40,966 nt of DNA from Candidatus Zixiibacteriota bacterium (lineage in GTDB: Bacteria; Zixibacteria; MSB-5A5; WJJR01), in the NCBI GenBank assembly GCA_020058315.1, contig JAGVEK010000002.1:1-40966 (forward strand). Reading direction: 5' to 3'. The notes under the pieces were generated by a model that saw only the letters and a list, made by a program, of their open reading frames with translations, searched no databases and had not been told where the DNA came from. Position 1 is the first letter of the stretch; the number at the start of each line of letters is the position of its first letter. A program made the translations under genes and the position numbers. Positions 1-7,989 of this stretch are shown here, piece by piece.

Positions 1-77
1 AGATCGATGCCTACGGCAAGGCGATGCTCATGGGGTGCGGCGGACTCTCCCGGCTCCGCAATTTGAAGTAGGGCCAT
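1..77 (-). CDS. hscA: HscA, Fe-S assembly Hsp70 chaperone (N-terminal end only)
   Basis: Reading leftward from an ATG at 77, the visible 25 residues begin MALLQIAEPG and run to LAVGIDL, the start of the HscA ATPase domain just before its phosphate-binding loop. HscA is the specialised Hsp70 that binds the LPPVK motif of IscU and helps release its Fe-S cluster to target proteins. It starts 6 bases after the hscB stop, the normal isc order. The rest lies outside the window. Confidence 0.9.
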   Translation of the reverse strand, partial: MALLQIAEPGESAAPHEHRLAVGID

Positions 78-83
78 AGTGTT

Positions 84-626
84 CTAAGCGGTGACGGCTT
101 CGAGCGCGTCGTCGATTTCGTTCAGAAGTTTTTCCTGAAACATGAGTTGTCGCACCAGATTGGCTGCAGCCGTGAAATCCTTTGCGACGTCGATCAGTTC
201 CGCAAGACGCTGATAGTCGACCTTGATCTCGTTCAGCAAACGGACACGGACCGCGTCCAGAGCCTCTTCATTGGCAGCGGTACGGGCCTCCATCACCGCT
301 TCGCGCAATTCCATCTGGCTCACGAGGAATTCCATGGGCATCGCCGTGTTGCTTTCGATCTGCGGATCGTGTCCGAGCAAACCCAGCAGATAGCGCGCGC
401 GCTTGCCGGGCGACTTGAGCGTCTGGAAGGCCTCATTGACCCGTGTCGCCCACTGCATGGCCAGACGCCGGTCGGCAGCCCCTGCATGGGCGTGCTTGTC
501 CGGATGCACCTGGGCCTGAACCGCGCGAAAGCTTTGCTCGAGACTTTCCAGATCGAGCGACTGCGCACGCGGCAAGCCAAACAGCGTGAAATGATCTGCT
601 GCGAAATTCAGGTCAAACGTGGTCAT
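84..626 (-). CDS. hscB: HscB, J-domain co-chaperone of HscA
   Basis: The 180-residue protein starts MTTFDLNFAADHFTLFGLP and has the N-terminal J domain with the HPD motif (in VHPDKH, near residue 42), which stimulates the HscA ATPase. The C-terminal half is the helical domain that docks IscU. Length matches the family (about 170-180). The ATG at 626 is chosen because upstream in-frame sequence overlaps iscA antisense to no known domain. It lies 10 bases after iscA and just before hscA, within one leftward transcript. Confidence 0.95.
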   Translation of the reverse strand: MTTFDLNFAADHFTLFGLPRAQSLDLESLEQSFRAVQAQVHPDKHAHAGAADRRLAMQWATRVNEAFQTLKSPGKRARYLLGLLGHDPQIESNTAMPMEFLVSQMELREAVMEARTAANEEALDAVRVRLLNEIKVDYQRLAELIDVAKDFTAAANLVRQLMFQEKLLNEIDDALEAVTA

Positions 627-636
627 CGGGCGAGCA

Positions 637-1041
637 TCAGGTATTGAACGACTCGCCGCAGCCGCAGGCATCCTTGACGTTCGGATTGTTGAACTTGAAG
701 CCCTCGTTGAGGCCCTCGCGCGCATAGTCGAGCTCGGTGCCGGCCAGATAGGGCAGGCTCTTGGGATCGACCAGCACCTTGACGCCGTGGCTGATGAACT
801 CGATGTCCTCGGCGTTGGGCGCATCGGCGAATTCCAGCTTGTAGGCCATGCCCGAGCACCCCGAGGTGCGCACGCCGAGACGAATGCCGATGCCCTTGCC
901 GCGCTTGGCGATGTACTTGGCGATGTGGTCGGCGGCGCGCTCGCTGAGGGTCACCGGGCTCGCGCTTTCGCTGCCCTGCCAATTCTCCGGCGGGACTTGG
1001 GGCGCGGCGGCGGCATCAGTCGTGGTGGTGCAGGCACTCAT
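637..1041 (-). CDS. iscA: IscA, A-type Fe-S carrier
   Basis: The core from about residue 27 (VTLSERAADHI) matches IscA, with the three conserved cysteines in SGCSGMAY and the C-terminal CGCGESF. These ligate iron or a cluster for delivery to apo-proteins. The protein has 134 residues, longer than the usual 107 or so, because of a Thr/Ala/Pro-rich N-terminal extension of about 27 residues. No good internal ATG precedes the core, so the extension is probably real, although the start is less certain than the core. The stop of iscU is only 2 bases upstream. Confidence 0.92.
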   Translation of the reverse strand: MSACTTTTDAAAAPQVPPENWQGSESASPVTLSERAADHIAKYIAKRGKGIGIRLGVRTSGCSGMAYKLEFADAPNAEDIEFISHGVKVLVDPKSLPYLAGTELDYAREGLNEGFKFNNPNVKDACGCGESFNT

Positions 1042-1043
1042 GT

Positions 1044-1427
1044 TCAAGCTCCCTGTTTCTTTCTGTAGTCGGCCACGGCGGCCTTGATCGCATCCTCGGC
1101 GAGGATCGAGCAGTGGATTTTCACCGGCGGCAGCGCAAGTTCTTCCGCGATCTGGGTGTTCTTGATGTCGAGAGCCTGATCCAGCGTCTTGCCCTTGACC
1201 CATTCGGTCACCAGCGACGACGAGGCGATCGCCGAACCGCAGCCGTAGGTCTTGAACTTGGCATCCTCGATGATGCCGTCCTTGCTGACCTTGATCTGCA
1301 GCTTCATGACGTCGCCGCAGGCCGGCGCGCCGACCATGCCGGTGGCGATGCCTTCGTCATCCTTGCCAAAGGAACCCACGTTGCGCGGGTTTTCGTAGTG
1401 ATCCAGTACTTTTTCGCTGTATGCCAT
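1044..1427 (-). CDS. iscU: IscU, Fe-S cluster scaffold
   Basis: The protein has 127 residues, the usual length. It carries the three cluster-ligand cysteines C37 (APACGD), C63 (YGCGSA) and C106 (HCSI), the conserved D39, and the LPPVK motif at 99-103 recognised by HscA. IscU receives sulfur from IscS and assembles the [2Fe-2S] cluster. It sits between iscS and iscA in the leftward isc operon, and all key residues are present. Confidence 0.97.
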   Translation of the reverse strand: MAYSEKVLDHYENPRNVGSFGKDDEGIATGMVGAPACGDVMKLQIKVSKDGIIEDAKFKTYGCGSAIASSSLVTEWVKGKTLDQALDIKNTQIAEELALPPVKIHCSILAEDAIKAAVADYRKKQGA

Positions 1428-1457
1428 GATGTTTCTCCAGTATTGCCTTGTCTGACT

Positions 1458-2681
1458 TCAGTGTGCGGCCCACTGCACGGTGCTTAAATCGACGCCTTCC
1501 TTGTACATTTCCCACAGCGGCGACAACTCGCGCAACTTGCCCAGTTTGTCGTGCAGCAGCTTGATCGTGAAATCGATTTCCTCTTCCGTCGTGAAACGGC
1601 CGAGGGTGAAGCGGATCGAACTGTGCGCCAGTTCGTCGGAACGACCCAGCGAACGCAGCACGTAGGAAGGCTCCAGGCTGGCCGAGGTGCAGGCAGAACC
1701 GCTCGATACGGCGATGTCCTTGATCGCCATGATCAGCGACTCGCCTTCGACGAAATTGAAGCTGACATTGAGATTGTGCGGCACGCGCTGCTCGATGTCG
1801 CCATTGACGTAGGTTTCCTCGATGTCCATGAGGCCCTTGAGCAACTTGTCGCGCAGCATGCGGATGCGCTCGTTCTCGGTGGCCATTTCCAGGCGCGCCA
1901 GACGGAAACATTCGCCCATGCCGATGATCTGGTGCGTCGCCAGGGTACCCGAGCGCATGCCGCGTTCGTGGCCGCCGCCATGCATCTGCGCTTCCAGCCG
2001 GACGCGCGGCTTGCGCCTCACGTAGAGCGCGCCGATGCCCTTGGGGCCGTAAGTCTTGTGCGCGCAGAAGGACATCAGGTCGACCTTCAGTTTGCCCAGA
2101 TCGATCGGCATCTTGCCGGTGGCCTGCGCCGCATCGACGTGAAACATCACGCCCTTTTCGCGGCAGATCTCGCCGATTTCGGCCAGCGGATGGATCACGC
2201 CGATCTCGTTGTTCACCGCCATCACCGACGCGACCACGGTGTCCGGACGCAAGGCCGCCTTGAACTGCTCGACGGTGATCAGGCCGTTTTCCTGCGGCAC
2301 CAGATAGGTCGCCTCGAAGCCCTGGCGTTCGAGTTCCTTGACGGTGTCCAGCACCGCCTTGTGCTCGGTGCTCACGGTAATGATGTGCTTGCCCTTGGTC
2401 CCGGCGTAAAAATGCGCGGCACCCTTGATCGCCAGGTTGTTGGATTCCGTGGCGCCCGAGGTCCAGATGATTTCCTTGGCATCTGCACCAACCAGCGCGG
2501 CGACTTCTTCGCGCGCTTCTTCGACGGCTTTTTCCGCCTCCCAGCCATAGGAATGGGAACGCGAGGCCGGGTTGCCGAAATGCTCGGTCAGCCAGGGAAT
2601 CATCTTCGCCGCTACGCGAGGATCCACCGGCGTTGTTGCCGAGTAGTCGAGATACACCGGCAGTTTCATACCTGCTGTCAT
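1458..2681 (-). CDS. iscS: IscS, cysteine desulfurase of the isc operon
   Basis: A PLP enzyme of the class V aminotransferase fold that converts cysteine to alanine and passes sulfur as a persulfide to IscU. The 407-residue protein starts MTAGMKLPVYLDYSATTPVD. The PLP lysine lies in CAHKTYGPKG (K209) and the mobile-loop cysteine in SGSACTSASLEPS (C331). Escherichia coli IscS starts at the equivalent of M5 (MKLP), so translation could begin at 2669. A GGAG sequence before the ATG at 2681 favours the longer form slightly. It is the second of two desulfurase genes in a row. Confidence 0.96.
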   Translation of the reverse strand: MTAGMKLPVYLDYSATTPVDPRVAAKMIPWLTEHFGNPASRSHSYGWEAEKAVEEAREEVAALVGADAKEIIWTSGATESNNLAIKGAAHFYAGTKGKHIITVSTEHKAVLDTVKELERQGFEATYLVPQENGLITVEQFKAALRPDTVVASVMAVNNEIGVIHPLAEIGEICREKGVMFHVDAAQATGKMPIDLGKLKVDLMSFCAHKTYGPKGIGALYVRRKPRVRLEAQMHGGGHERGMRSGTLATHQIIGMGECFRLARLEMATENERIRMLRDKLLKGLMDIEETYVNGDIEQRVPHNLNVSFNFVEGESLIMAIKDIAVSSGSACTSASLEPSYVLRSLGRSDELAHSSIRFTLGRFTTEEEIDFTIKLLHDKLGKLRELSPLWEMYKEGVDLSTVQWAAH

Positions 2682-2697
2682 TACCTATTTCTCCAGT

Positions 2698-3864
2698 TCA
2701 GCTTGTGAGGGACGCCAAGCTCGTTAATCCCTTGAGTTGCAAGATTGTAGTATCCAGTGCGGCCAGAAAATCACGTACCTGCGCCGCCGTATTGTCCATA
2801 CCCAGACTCACCCGCACCGCACCGCGAGCCAGCGAGGATGCGACCCCCATCGCCAGCAGCACATGCGAGGGCTCCGGATTGGCGCTGGAACAGGCCGCTC
2901 CGGCCGCCACGGCAAAGCCGGCGCGATCGAGCCTGCTCACCAGCGTCTCGCCATCGATGCCGGGACAGGCGAAGTAGCTGGTGTTGGGCAAGCGCTCTGC
3001 GGCAGCACCGAAGATCGTCGCACCCTGCGCCACCAGTCCGGCTTCGAGTTGCGCACGCATTACCGCGAGTTGCATGGCGCGGGCGTCGAGTCCGGCCACT
3101 GCCAGTTCCGCGGCGAGGCCAAAACCGACAATCGCCGCGACGTTCTCGGTACCCGAACGCAGGCCGCGTTCGTGACCGCCCCCGGCGATCAGCGGCTGCA
3201 ATTCGACGCGCTTGTCGACCACCAGCGCTCCGGCACCCTTCGGCCCGCCCAGCTTGTGCGCGGAGAGCGTCAGGGCATGTATGCCGGCACCGCTGAGCGT
3301 CCGGAAATCCAGCGGACGGCGGCCGAAAGCCTGCACTGCATCGGTGTGGAACCACGCCCGGGTCGGTTTGACCTGGGCCGCGAGCGCGGCGATGTCCTGC
3401 ACCACGCCGGTTTCGTTGTTGGCCAACATGACGGAAACCAGTGCCGGCCTTTGTTCCAGCGCTGCCTGAAAGTCGGCGCTGGCGACACGGCAATTTTCAT
3501 CCACGGCAATCTCGCGTAGCTTCCAGCCGGCGCGCTGCAAAGTTTTCGCCGGCTCGCGCACGCAGGGATGTTCAATCGCGGAAATCGCCACCGTGCCCTG
3601 CGCAAGACAGGCCGCCGCGCCCCTGATGAATAGATTGTTCGCCTCCGAACCGCCGCTGGTAAATACCACTTCAGTCGGATGGGCACCTACGGCATAGGCC
3701 ACCCGCTGCCGCGCCTCGTCGATCGCACGCCGCGCCGCGCGACCGTATTCGTGGCGACTGGAGGCATTGCCGTACTGCTCGCGCAAGTAGGGCAGCATGC
3801 CTTCCAGCACGCGCGGATCCAGCGGCGAGGTGGCGTTGTGATCGAAATAGACGGGAGCGAACAT
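2698..3864 (-). CDS. Second cysteine desulfurase (IscS2/NifS-like)
   Basis: A 388-residue class V aminotransferase-fold protein starting MFAPVYFDHNATSPLDPR, with the PLP lysine in SAHKLGGPKG (K204) and the active cysteine in GAACSSANPEPS (C325). It is clearly divergent from the neighbouring IscS and closer in style to NifS-type desulfurases. It lies between iscR and iscS with short gaps (18 and 16 bases), so it should be co-transcribed and under IscR control. Which acceptor it serves is not shown by the sequence. Confidence 0.92.
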   Translation of the reverse strand: MFAPVYFDHNATSPLDPRVLEGMLPYLREQYGNASSRHEYGRAARRAIDEARQRVAYAVGAHPTEVVFTSGGSEANNLFIRGAAACLAQGTVAISAIEHPCVREPAKTLQRAGWKLREIAVDENCRVASADFQAALEQRPALVSVMLANNETGVVQDIAALAAQVKPTRAWFHTDAVQAFGRRPLDFRTLSGAGIHALTLSAHKLGGPKGAGALVVDKRVELQPLIAGGGHERGLRSGTENVAAIVGFGLAAELAVAGLDARAMQLAVMRAQLEAGLVAQGATIFGAAAERLPNTSYFACPGIDGETLVSRLDRAGFAVAAGAACSSANPEPSHVLLAMGVASSLARGAVRVSLGMDNTAAQVRDFLAALDTTILQLKGLTSLASLTS

Positions 3865-3882
3865 GGCAGTACCCAGGTGTCG

Positions 3883-4374
3883 TCAGGCAGCGACGAGTTC
3901 TTCGGCCGGACGACGAACGCGGCGCAACGGGCGTTCGTCGTTCATGACGGCGGCCGCGCCGGTCCTCTCGCGTTGCTGGGCCACCAGTTCAGCCAGACTG
4001 ACCGAACTCAGATAGTCGAACATCTTTTCGTTGAGGCTGGTCCACAACTCGTGGGTCATGCAGGGACGCATGTCCTCCGCGCAATTGCCCTTGCCGCCGC
4101 AGTTCGTCGCGTCGAGGGACTCATCCACGGCATGGATGATGTCAGCCACGGACACCCCTTCCAGAGGCTTGGCCAGGCAATAGCCGCCACCGGGCCCGCG
4201 CACGCTGGACACCAACTGGCGCCGCCGCAGCTTGCCGAACAGCTGCTCGAGATAGGAAAGGGAAATCTTCTGCCGTTCGCTGATGCCGGCCAGGGTTACC
4301 GGACCGGTATGTTGGCGCAAGGCAAGATCGATCATCGCGGTTACGGCAAAACGTCCTTTGGTCGTCAGTCTCAT
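3883..4374 (-). CDS. iscR: IscR, [2Fe-2S] Rrf2-family regulator
   Basis: The 163-residue protein starts MRLTTKGRFAVTAMIDLAL, the typical IscR/Rrf2 winged-helix start; a further 21 in-frame upstream residues show no homology. Cluster ligands are C92, C98, C105 and H108 (NCGGKGNC then MRPCMTH). With its cluster, IscR represses the isc operon, and loss of the cluster relieves repression. It is the first gene of the leftward operon, and a near-consensus IscR site lies at its promoter (4450-4474), which fits autoregulation. Confidence 0.96.
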   Translation of the reverse strand: MRLTTKGRFAVTAMIDLALRQHTGPVTLAGISERQKISLSYLEQLFGKLRRRQLVSSVRGPGGGYCLAKPLEGVSVADIIHAVDESLDATNCGGKGNCAEDMRPCMTHELWTSLNEKMFDYLSSVSLAELVAQQRERTGAAAVMNDERPLRRVRRPAEELVAA

Positions 4375-4440
4375 GAGAAATCTCCGTCGGGTGGTTACGG
4401 TTGGAAACGCTTCAAGAACAATACCTGAGCGTTTCAATCA

Positions 4441-4474
4441 ACTATATTGTATCCCGATTGTTTTAGTCAACTAT
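4441..4474 (-). promoter_or_regulatory. iscR promoter with type 1 IscR operator
   Basis: On the minus strand, TTGACT (4465-4470) and TATAGT (4441-4446) are spaced 18 bases, a plausible sigma-70 promoter. Overlapping the -35 box, 4450-4474 reads ATAGTTGACTAAAACAATCG and onward. It follows the published type 1 IscR consensus (ATASYYGACT, then RWWWYAGTC) with one mismatch in the core. The site also contains the last codons and stop of cysE. Binding here would block RNA polymerase. Confidence 0.75.
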
Positions 4475-5215
4475 CTTCGACAAATGTTTCGGATCAAACT
4501 TGTCGGCCGTGGCCACATCGTCTTCGAGCGATACCCCTGAGTTAGCCATGGTTTTCAGCAGGGCCTCGATGCGCCGATCGGTTTCCACCGCGTGATCGAG
4601 CAATCCATGAATCGCCTGCGCCAGCGGATCGTCCTCCGTCCGCGTCACTGCATAGGCGGAGAAGCCCATCTGACCAGCCTTCACTTCGCGATCGATCTCA
4701 CTTCGGTCGTCAATGATGCGCGCCGGAATGCCGACCGCCGTGGCTCCCGGGGGCACATCGCGCACTACCACGGCATTCGAGCCGACCTTGGCACCTTGAC
4801 CCAGGGTAATCGGCCCCAGCACCTTGGCGCCGGCGCCGATCACCACGCCGCGCTGCAAGGTGGGATGCCGCTTGCCCTTGTTCCACGAGGTACCGCCGAG
4901 CGTGACGCCATGATAGAGCGTGCATTCGTCCTCGATCACCGCTGTCTCCCCGATAACCACACCCATGCCGTGGTCGATGAACACCCGGCGACCGATGGTC
5001 GCACCCGGATGAATTTCGATGCCGGTGATCCAGCGCGTGAAATGCGAAAGAAAGCGCGCCAGCCAGCGCAAACGAGCACTCCAAAGCCAATGGGAAACGC
5101 GGTGCAACGTCAGGGCGTGGAAGCCCGGATAGCAGGTCAGCACCTCCCACGTGGAACGGGCGGCGGGATCGCGTTCAAAAACGCAGGAAATATCTTCACG
5201 CAGACGGGAGACCAT
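4463..5215 (-). CDS. cysE: Serine O-acetyltransferase CysE
   Basis: A 250-residue left-handed beta-helix acetyltransferase that makes O-acetylserine, the carbon precursor of cysteine. The family signature IDHGMGVVIGETA (80-92) with the catalytic His, the HGVTLGG loop and hexapeptide repeats (IHPGATIG, VVIGAGAKVLG) are all present. Starts MVSRLREDI at 5215. It lies upstream of iscR in the same direction, and its stop codon lies inside the IscR operator. Supplying cysteine next to two cysteine desulfurases makes functional sense. Confidence 0.95.
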   Translation of the reverse strand: MVSRLREDISCVFERDPAARSTWEVLTCYPGFHALTLHRVSHWLWSARLRWLARFLSHFTRWITGIEIHPGATIGRRVFIDHGMGVVIGETAVIEDECTLYHGVTLGGTSWNKGKRHPTLQRGVVIGAGAKVLGPITLGQGAKVGSNAVVVRDVPPGATAVGIPARIIDDRSEIDREVKAGQMGFSAYAVTRTEDDPLAQAIHGLLDHAVETDRRIEALLKTMANSGVSLEDDVATADKFDPKHLSKIVD

Positions 5216-5255
5216 GGATCACTCTATTGGCACTTCAGCTACGGCCGCTTCGCTT

Positions 5256-5276
5256 AACGCCGATGATTCCGGCGTT
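5256..5276. repeat. Inverted repeat between trmJ and cysE
   Basis: AACGCCG and CGGCGTT form a perfect 7-bp stem around a 7-base loop, in the 121-bp gap between trmJ and cysE. No T-tract follows on the transcribed strand, so it is not a clear Rho-independent terminator. It could be a weak terminator or a leader hairpin of cysE. Confidence 0.4.
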
Positions 5277-5336
5277 AGCCTGCGCTGAAACTGCGTTTTT
5301 TGAAATGGTAGAAATCCCCAGCACCGGGGTCAAGTT

Positions 5337-6101
5337 TTATTTGCATTTCGGGGCTGACGCGGCTTTTTCCAGTGCCGCAAACAGTCCGCGGAGAATATCG
5401 ACCTCTTTCTTTTCCGGCACGGCACGCGAGAACATGCGCCGCAGCCGCGAAATCAGGCGTTTCGGACTGGCCGGATCGAGGAATTCGCTGGACAGCGCCG
5501 CACGTTCGATATGCGCGATCAGGCCCTCCACCTCGTCGTGGGTCGCGAGTTCACCCGCACCCGAAATCGCCGGCGGGCGCCCGGGATCGAGCGCCGCCAG
5601 ACGCAGTTCGTAGCACATCACCTGCACCGCCGCCGCAAGGTTGAGCGAACTGAACTCCGCATTCACAGGAATCATCGCCCAACGCCGGCACATCGCCAGT
5701 TCGTCGTTGGACAGGCCCGAGGTCTCGTTGCCGAACACCAGTGCCACGTCACCGGTGGCCACCATCGCGACCAGTTCCGTCGCTCCGTCGCGGGCCCAAA
5801 CGGCCGGCACGGCCAGTTCCCGGCGGCGCGCCGTCATGGCCATCGCCAGCACGGTGCCGCTCAGTGCCTCCGTCAGCGACCCGACGACTTCGGCCTGCAC
5901 CAGTACATCAGTGGCGCCGGCCGCCATGGCATCGGCCTGCGCATCGGGAAACGCCTTGGGATTGACCAGCACCAGACGCGACAGGCCCATGGTCTTCATT
6001 GCCCGCGCCGCCGCACCTATGTTGCCTGGATGACTCGGATGGGAAAGCACCACGCGGATGCGATCCAGCACGGCAGTGGCGGACGATGGCATGTTGTTCA
6101 T
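5337..6101 (-). CDS. trmJ: tRNA (cytidine/uridine-2'-O-)-methyltransferase TrmJ
   Basis: A 254-residue SpoU/TrmH-fold (knotted) methyltransferase that 2'-O-methylates tRNA position 32. It starts MNNMPSSATAVLDRIRVVLS, with HPSHPGNIGAAARAMKTMG (motif 1), VFGNETSGLSNDEL (motif 2) and SSLNLAAAVQVMCYEL (motif 3), followed by the basic C-terminal extension typical of TrmJ. The start at 6101 excludes a non-homologous upstream in-frame stretch that crosses the promoter region. It is divergent from suhB. Confidence 0.93.
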   Translation of the reverse strand: MNNMPSSATAVLDRIRVVLSHPSHPGNIGAAARAMKTMGLSRLVLVNPKAFPDAQADAMAAGATDVLVQAEVVGSLTEALSGTVLAMAMTARRRELAVPAVWARDGATELVAMVATGDVALVFGNETSGLSNDELAMCRRWAMIPVNAEFSSLNLAAAVQVMCYELRLAALDPGRPPAISGAGELATHDEVEGLIAHIERAALSSEFLDPASPKRLISRLRRMFSRAVPEKKEVDILRGLFAALEKAASAPKCK

Positions 6102-6103
6102 TT

Positions 6104-6182
6104 TATGTCCCGGTCCCTCCGGGCCGGGACGGTATCCTAGCGATATGTCCCGGCCCCCTTGGGCCGGAACGGTATCCCGCGA
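6104..6182. repeat. Two tandem imperfect 39-40 bp repeats with internal palindromes
   Basis: Copy 1 is 6104-6143 and copy 2 is 6144-6182. Both begin TATGTCCCGG and end near GGTATCC. Copy 1 contains a hairpin formed by GTCCCGG and CCGGGAC, and copy 2 the related GTCCCGGCC/GGCCGGAAC. They fill the divergent trmJ-suhB spacer, where both promoters should lie, so they could affect either gene. Confidence 0.7.
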
Positions 6183-6242
6183 TAGAATTGCAGACTTCGT
6201 GCGCAATATGCGCCCTCCTGGCTTGCCCCGCCTTAAAAATCC

Positions 6243-7049
6243 ATGCATCCCACGCTGAACATAGCCGTAAAAGCCGCGCGTCGCGCCGGCCAGATCATCA
6301 ACCGCGCCAGCATGGACGTCGATAAGCTCAGGATTGACGTCAAACAGCAGAGCGATTACGTAACGGAGGTGGACCGTGCCGCGGAAGCCGCGATCCTCGA
6401 AGTACTGCGCGATGCCTATCCGACCCATGGAATTCTAGCAGAGGAGTCCGGACTGGCCGGCACCAGCGCGGACAGCGAATACCAGTGGATCATCGATCCG
6501 CTCGACGGCACCACCAACTTCATCCACGGCGTACCGCAATATGCTATTTCCATCGCTCTCGCCCACCGCGGCGTGATGACCCAAGCGGTGGTCTATGACC
6601 CCAACCGCAATGAAATCTTCACCGCCAGCAAGGGCGGCGGCGCCTTCGTGAACGAAAAGCGCATTCGCGTCGCCAAGCGGACCAAACTGGACGAGGCCCT
6701 GATCGGCACCGGCTTCCCATATCGCATGTTCGACCACATCGACGCCTACCTCGCCATTTTCCGCGACGTCGCACAAAAAACCGCCGGCATGCGCCGCCCT
6801 GGCGCCGCCGCACTGGATCTGGCCTGGGTGGCCTGCGGCCGCATGGACGGCTTCTGGGAACTCGGCCTGTCGCCCTGGGACATGGCCGCCGGCACCCTGC
6901 TGATCACCGAAGCCGGTGGCCTGGTCGGAGACTTGTCGGGCGAAGCCAACTACATGAAGACCGGCAACATCATCGGCGGCAACCCCAAGATATTTGCGCA
7001 ATTGCTGCAACTCATTGCGCCGCATCTGACCGCAAAACTCAAAGCCTGA
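6243..7049 (+). CDS. suhB: Inositol-1-monophosphatase family protein SuhB
   Basis: A 268-residue Mg-dependent phosphatase of the inositol monophosphatase family. Metal ligands are visible in LAEESG (E67/E68) and in DPLDGTTNF (D85, D88), and the C-terminal WDMAAG motif supplies the last aspartate. In enterobacteria SuhB also takes part in rRNA antitermination complexes. The length is usual. It is divergent from trmJ and followed by vapBC after 123 bp with no clear terminator. Confidence 0.94.
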   Translation: MHPTLNIAVKAARRAGQIINRASMDVDKLRIDVKQQSDYVTEVDRAAEAAILEVLRDAYPTHGILAEESGLAGTSADSEYQWIIDPLDGTTNFIHGVPQYAISIALAHRGVMTQAVVYDPNRNEIFTASKGGGAFVNEKRIRVAKRTKLDEALIGTGFPYRMFDHIDAYLAIFRDVAQKTAGMRRPGAAALDLAWVACGRMDGFWELGLSPWDMAAGTLLITEAGGLVGDLSGEANYMKTGNIIGGNPKIFAQLLQLIAPHLTAKLKA

Positions 7050-7172
7050 CCCGAGCCTGAGGTCGGCCGCCTTGACGGCCGCCGTGATCTGAAATCCGGG
7101 GCTCAAGATTGAATAATTCCGGGCCTGGGAATACCATAAACCCCGTAATCCCATATTTACGGAGGTCCCAAA

Positions 7173-7451
7173 ATGAAAACCACCATTGAAATGCCCGATG
7201 ACCTCTTCCGCCGGGCCAAGGCCGTTGCGGCCCTGCAAGGGTTGAGCATGAAGGACTGGCTGACAAACCTCCTTCGTCGAGAAGTCGGCGCCGGCACCAC
7301 GGTGCCCCCGTCAGACCAGGTCCGGGAACAGGAAGCCGACGCATTCATTCAGGAATTGAATCGCCTGGCGTCGGATATTTCCGCTCATTGGCAGGGACCG
7401 CAAGATGCCGTTGCCGCCATACGCGAGCAACGCAGGGATCTCGGCGCATGA
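7173..7451 (+). CDS. vapB: VapB-type antitoxin
   Basis: A 92-residue protein starting MKTTIEMPDDLFRRAKAVAA, the ribbon-helix-helix N-terminus typical of antitoxins paired with PIN toxins. The acidic, flexible C-terminal half would wrap the toxin. GGAGG lies 8 bases before the ATG. The stop overlaps the vapC start as ATGA (4 bases), the normal toxin-antitoxin coupling. It lies left of the att core and so belongs to the chromosome, not the island. Confidence 0.85.
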   Translation: MKTTIEMPDDLFRRAKAVAALQGLSMKDWLTNLLRREVGAGTTVPPSDQVREQEADAFIQELNRLASDISAHWQGPQDAVAAIREQRRDLGA

Positions 7452-7870
7452 TTGTCGATGCCTCGGTGTGGGTCGCCAGCGTCCTCGACAAGGATGCGCA
7501 CCATCGAGTCAGTCTCGCGTTCATGCACCGTTTCGTCAAAGAGCGGCAGATTGCCACCGTTCCCTTGCTGGTCTGGGCGGAAATTGCAGGTGCAGTCGCC
7601 CGCCGCACGGGGGACACGACCAGGGGCATGAAGGTGGTCGAACTTGTCGCCGCGAAAATTTGGGTCAGAGGCGTGCCACTGGATACGTCTTTGGCCAGCG
7701 AATCCATGCGTCTTGCCGCCAAATTGCGACTGCGCGGAGCCGACGCCGTCTATGTCGCCCTTGCCGCCGCATGCCATGAGCCGCTGCTTACCCTGGACGC
7801 GGAAATGCTCGAACGCGCCAGTGGCGTGGCGGAAGTATTCACCCCCGAACAGTGGCTGCAGACACGTTGA
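7448..7870 (+). CDS. vapC: VapC-type PIN-domain ribonuclease toxin
   Basis: A 140-residue PIN protein starting MIVDASVWVASVLD. The four acidic active-site residues are present: D4, E45 (VWAEIAG), D99 (RGADAVYVALA) and D117 (LTLDAEM). VapC toxins cleave tRNA or rRNA; the target here is unknown. It is translationally coupled to vapB. The original mutS start codon lies 2-5 bases after its stop, so before the island arrived vapC was immediately upstream of mutS. Confidence 0.9.
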   Translation: MIVDASVWVASVLDKDAHHRVSLAFMHRFVKERQIATVPLLVWAEIAGAVARRTGDTTRGMKVVELVAAKIWVRGVPLDTSLASESMRLAAKLRLRGADAVYVALAAACHEPLLTLDAEMLERASGVAEVFTPEQWLQTR

Positions 7871-7872
7871 CC

Positions 7873-7938
7873 GTGGTGCCAGCCAACTCTGCCGCCGAAC
7901 TGGCGGCCCACACCCCCGTAATGCAGCAGTATGTTTGA
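7873..7938 (+). pseudogene. mutS: Stranded original 5' end of mutS
   Basis: GTG codons at 7873 and 7876 open a 21-codon reading frame ending with HTPVMQQYV and a stop. HTPVMQQ is the conserved MutS N-terminus, and the same sequence, in the same frame, continues into full MutS at 40540. The frame leaves MutS homology exactly at the right edge of the 20-bp repeat. It is therefore the displaced first part of mutS, cut off by the island. Excision would rejoin it in frame to the rest of the gene. Confidence 0.85.
7909..7928 (+). other. attL core of the integrated element
   Basis: CACACCCCCGTAATGCAGCA is identical to 40540-40559, and the two copies diverge immediately on both sides. It lies in mutS codons for HTPVMQQ. 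Together with the integrase at the far end this defines the left junction. Confidence 0.85.
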
Positions 7939-7989
7939 CTGACTTAAAAAGCCACGCCACCACAGGGTTTCCAGCAATGCATGCTGTCA

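Noticed and set aside
1551..2708. Long open frame (385 codons) on the plus strand
   Set aside because: It is antisense to iscS, whose motifs are unmistakable; the antisense product has no recognisable domain and is an effect of GC-rich codons.
3679..4428. Open frame on the plus strand over iscR
   Set aside because: Shadow of iscR and the second desulfurase; no conserved features.
7173..7870. vapBC as island cargo
   Set aside because: The pair lies left of the attL core and directly before the native mutS start, so it belongs to the chromosome.
7909..7928. tRNA gene as integration target
   Set aside because: No tRNA-like sequence surrounds the att core; both copies read as mutS codons.
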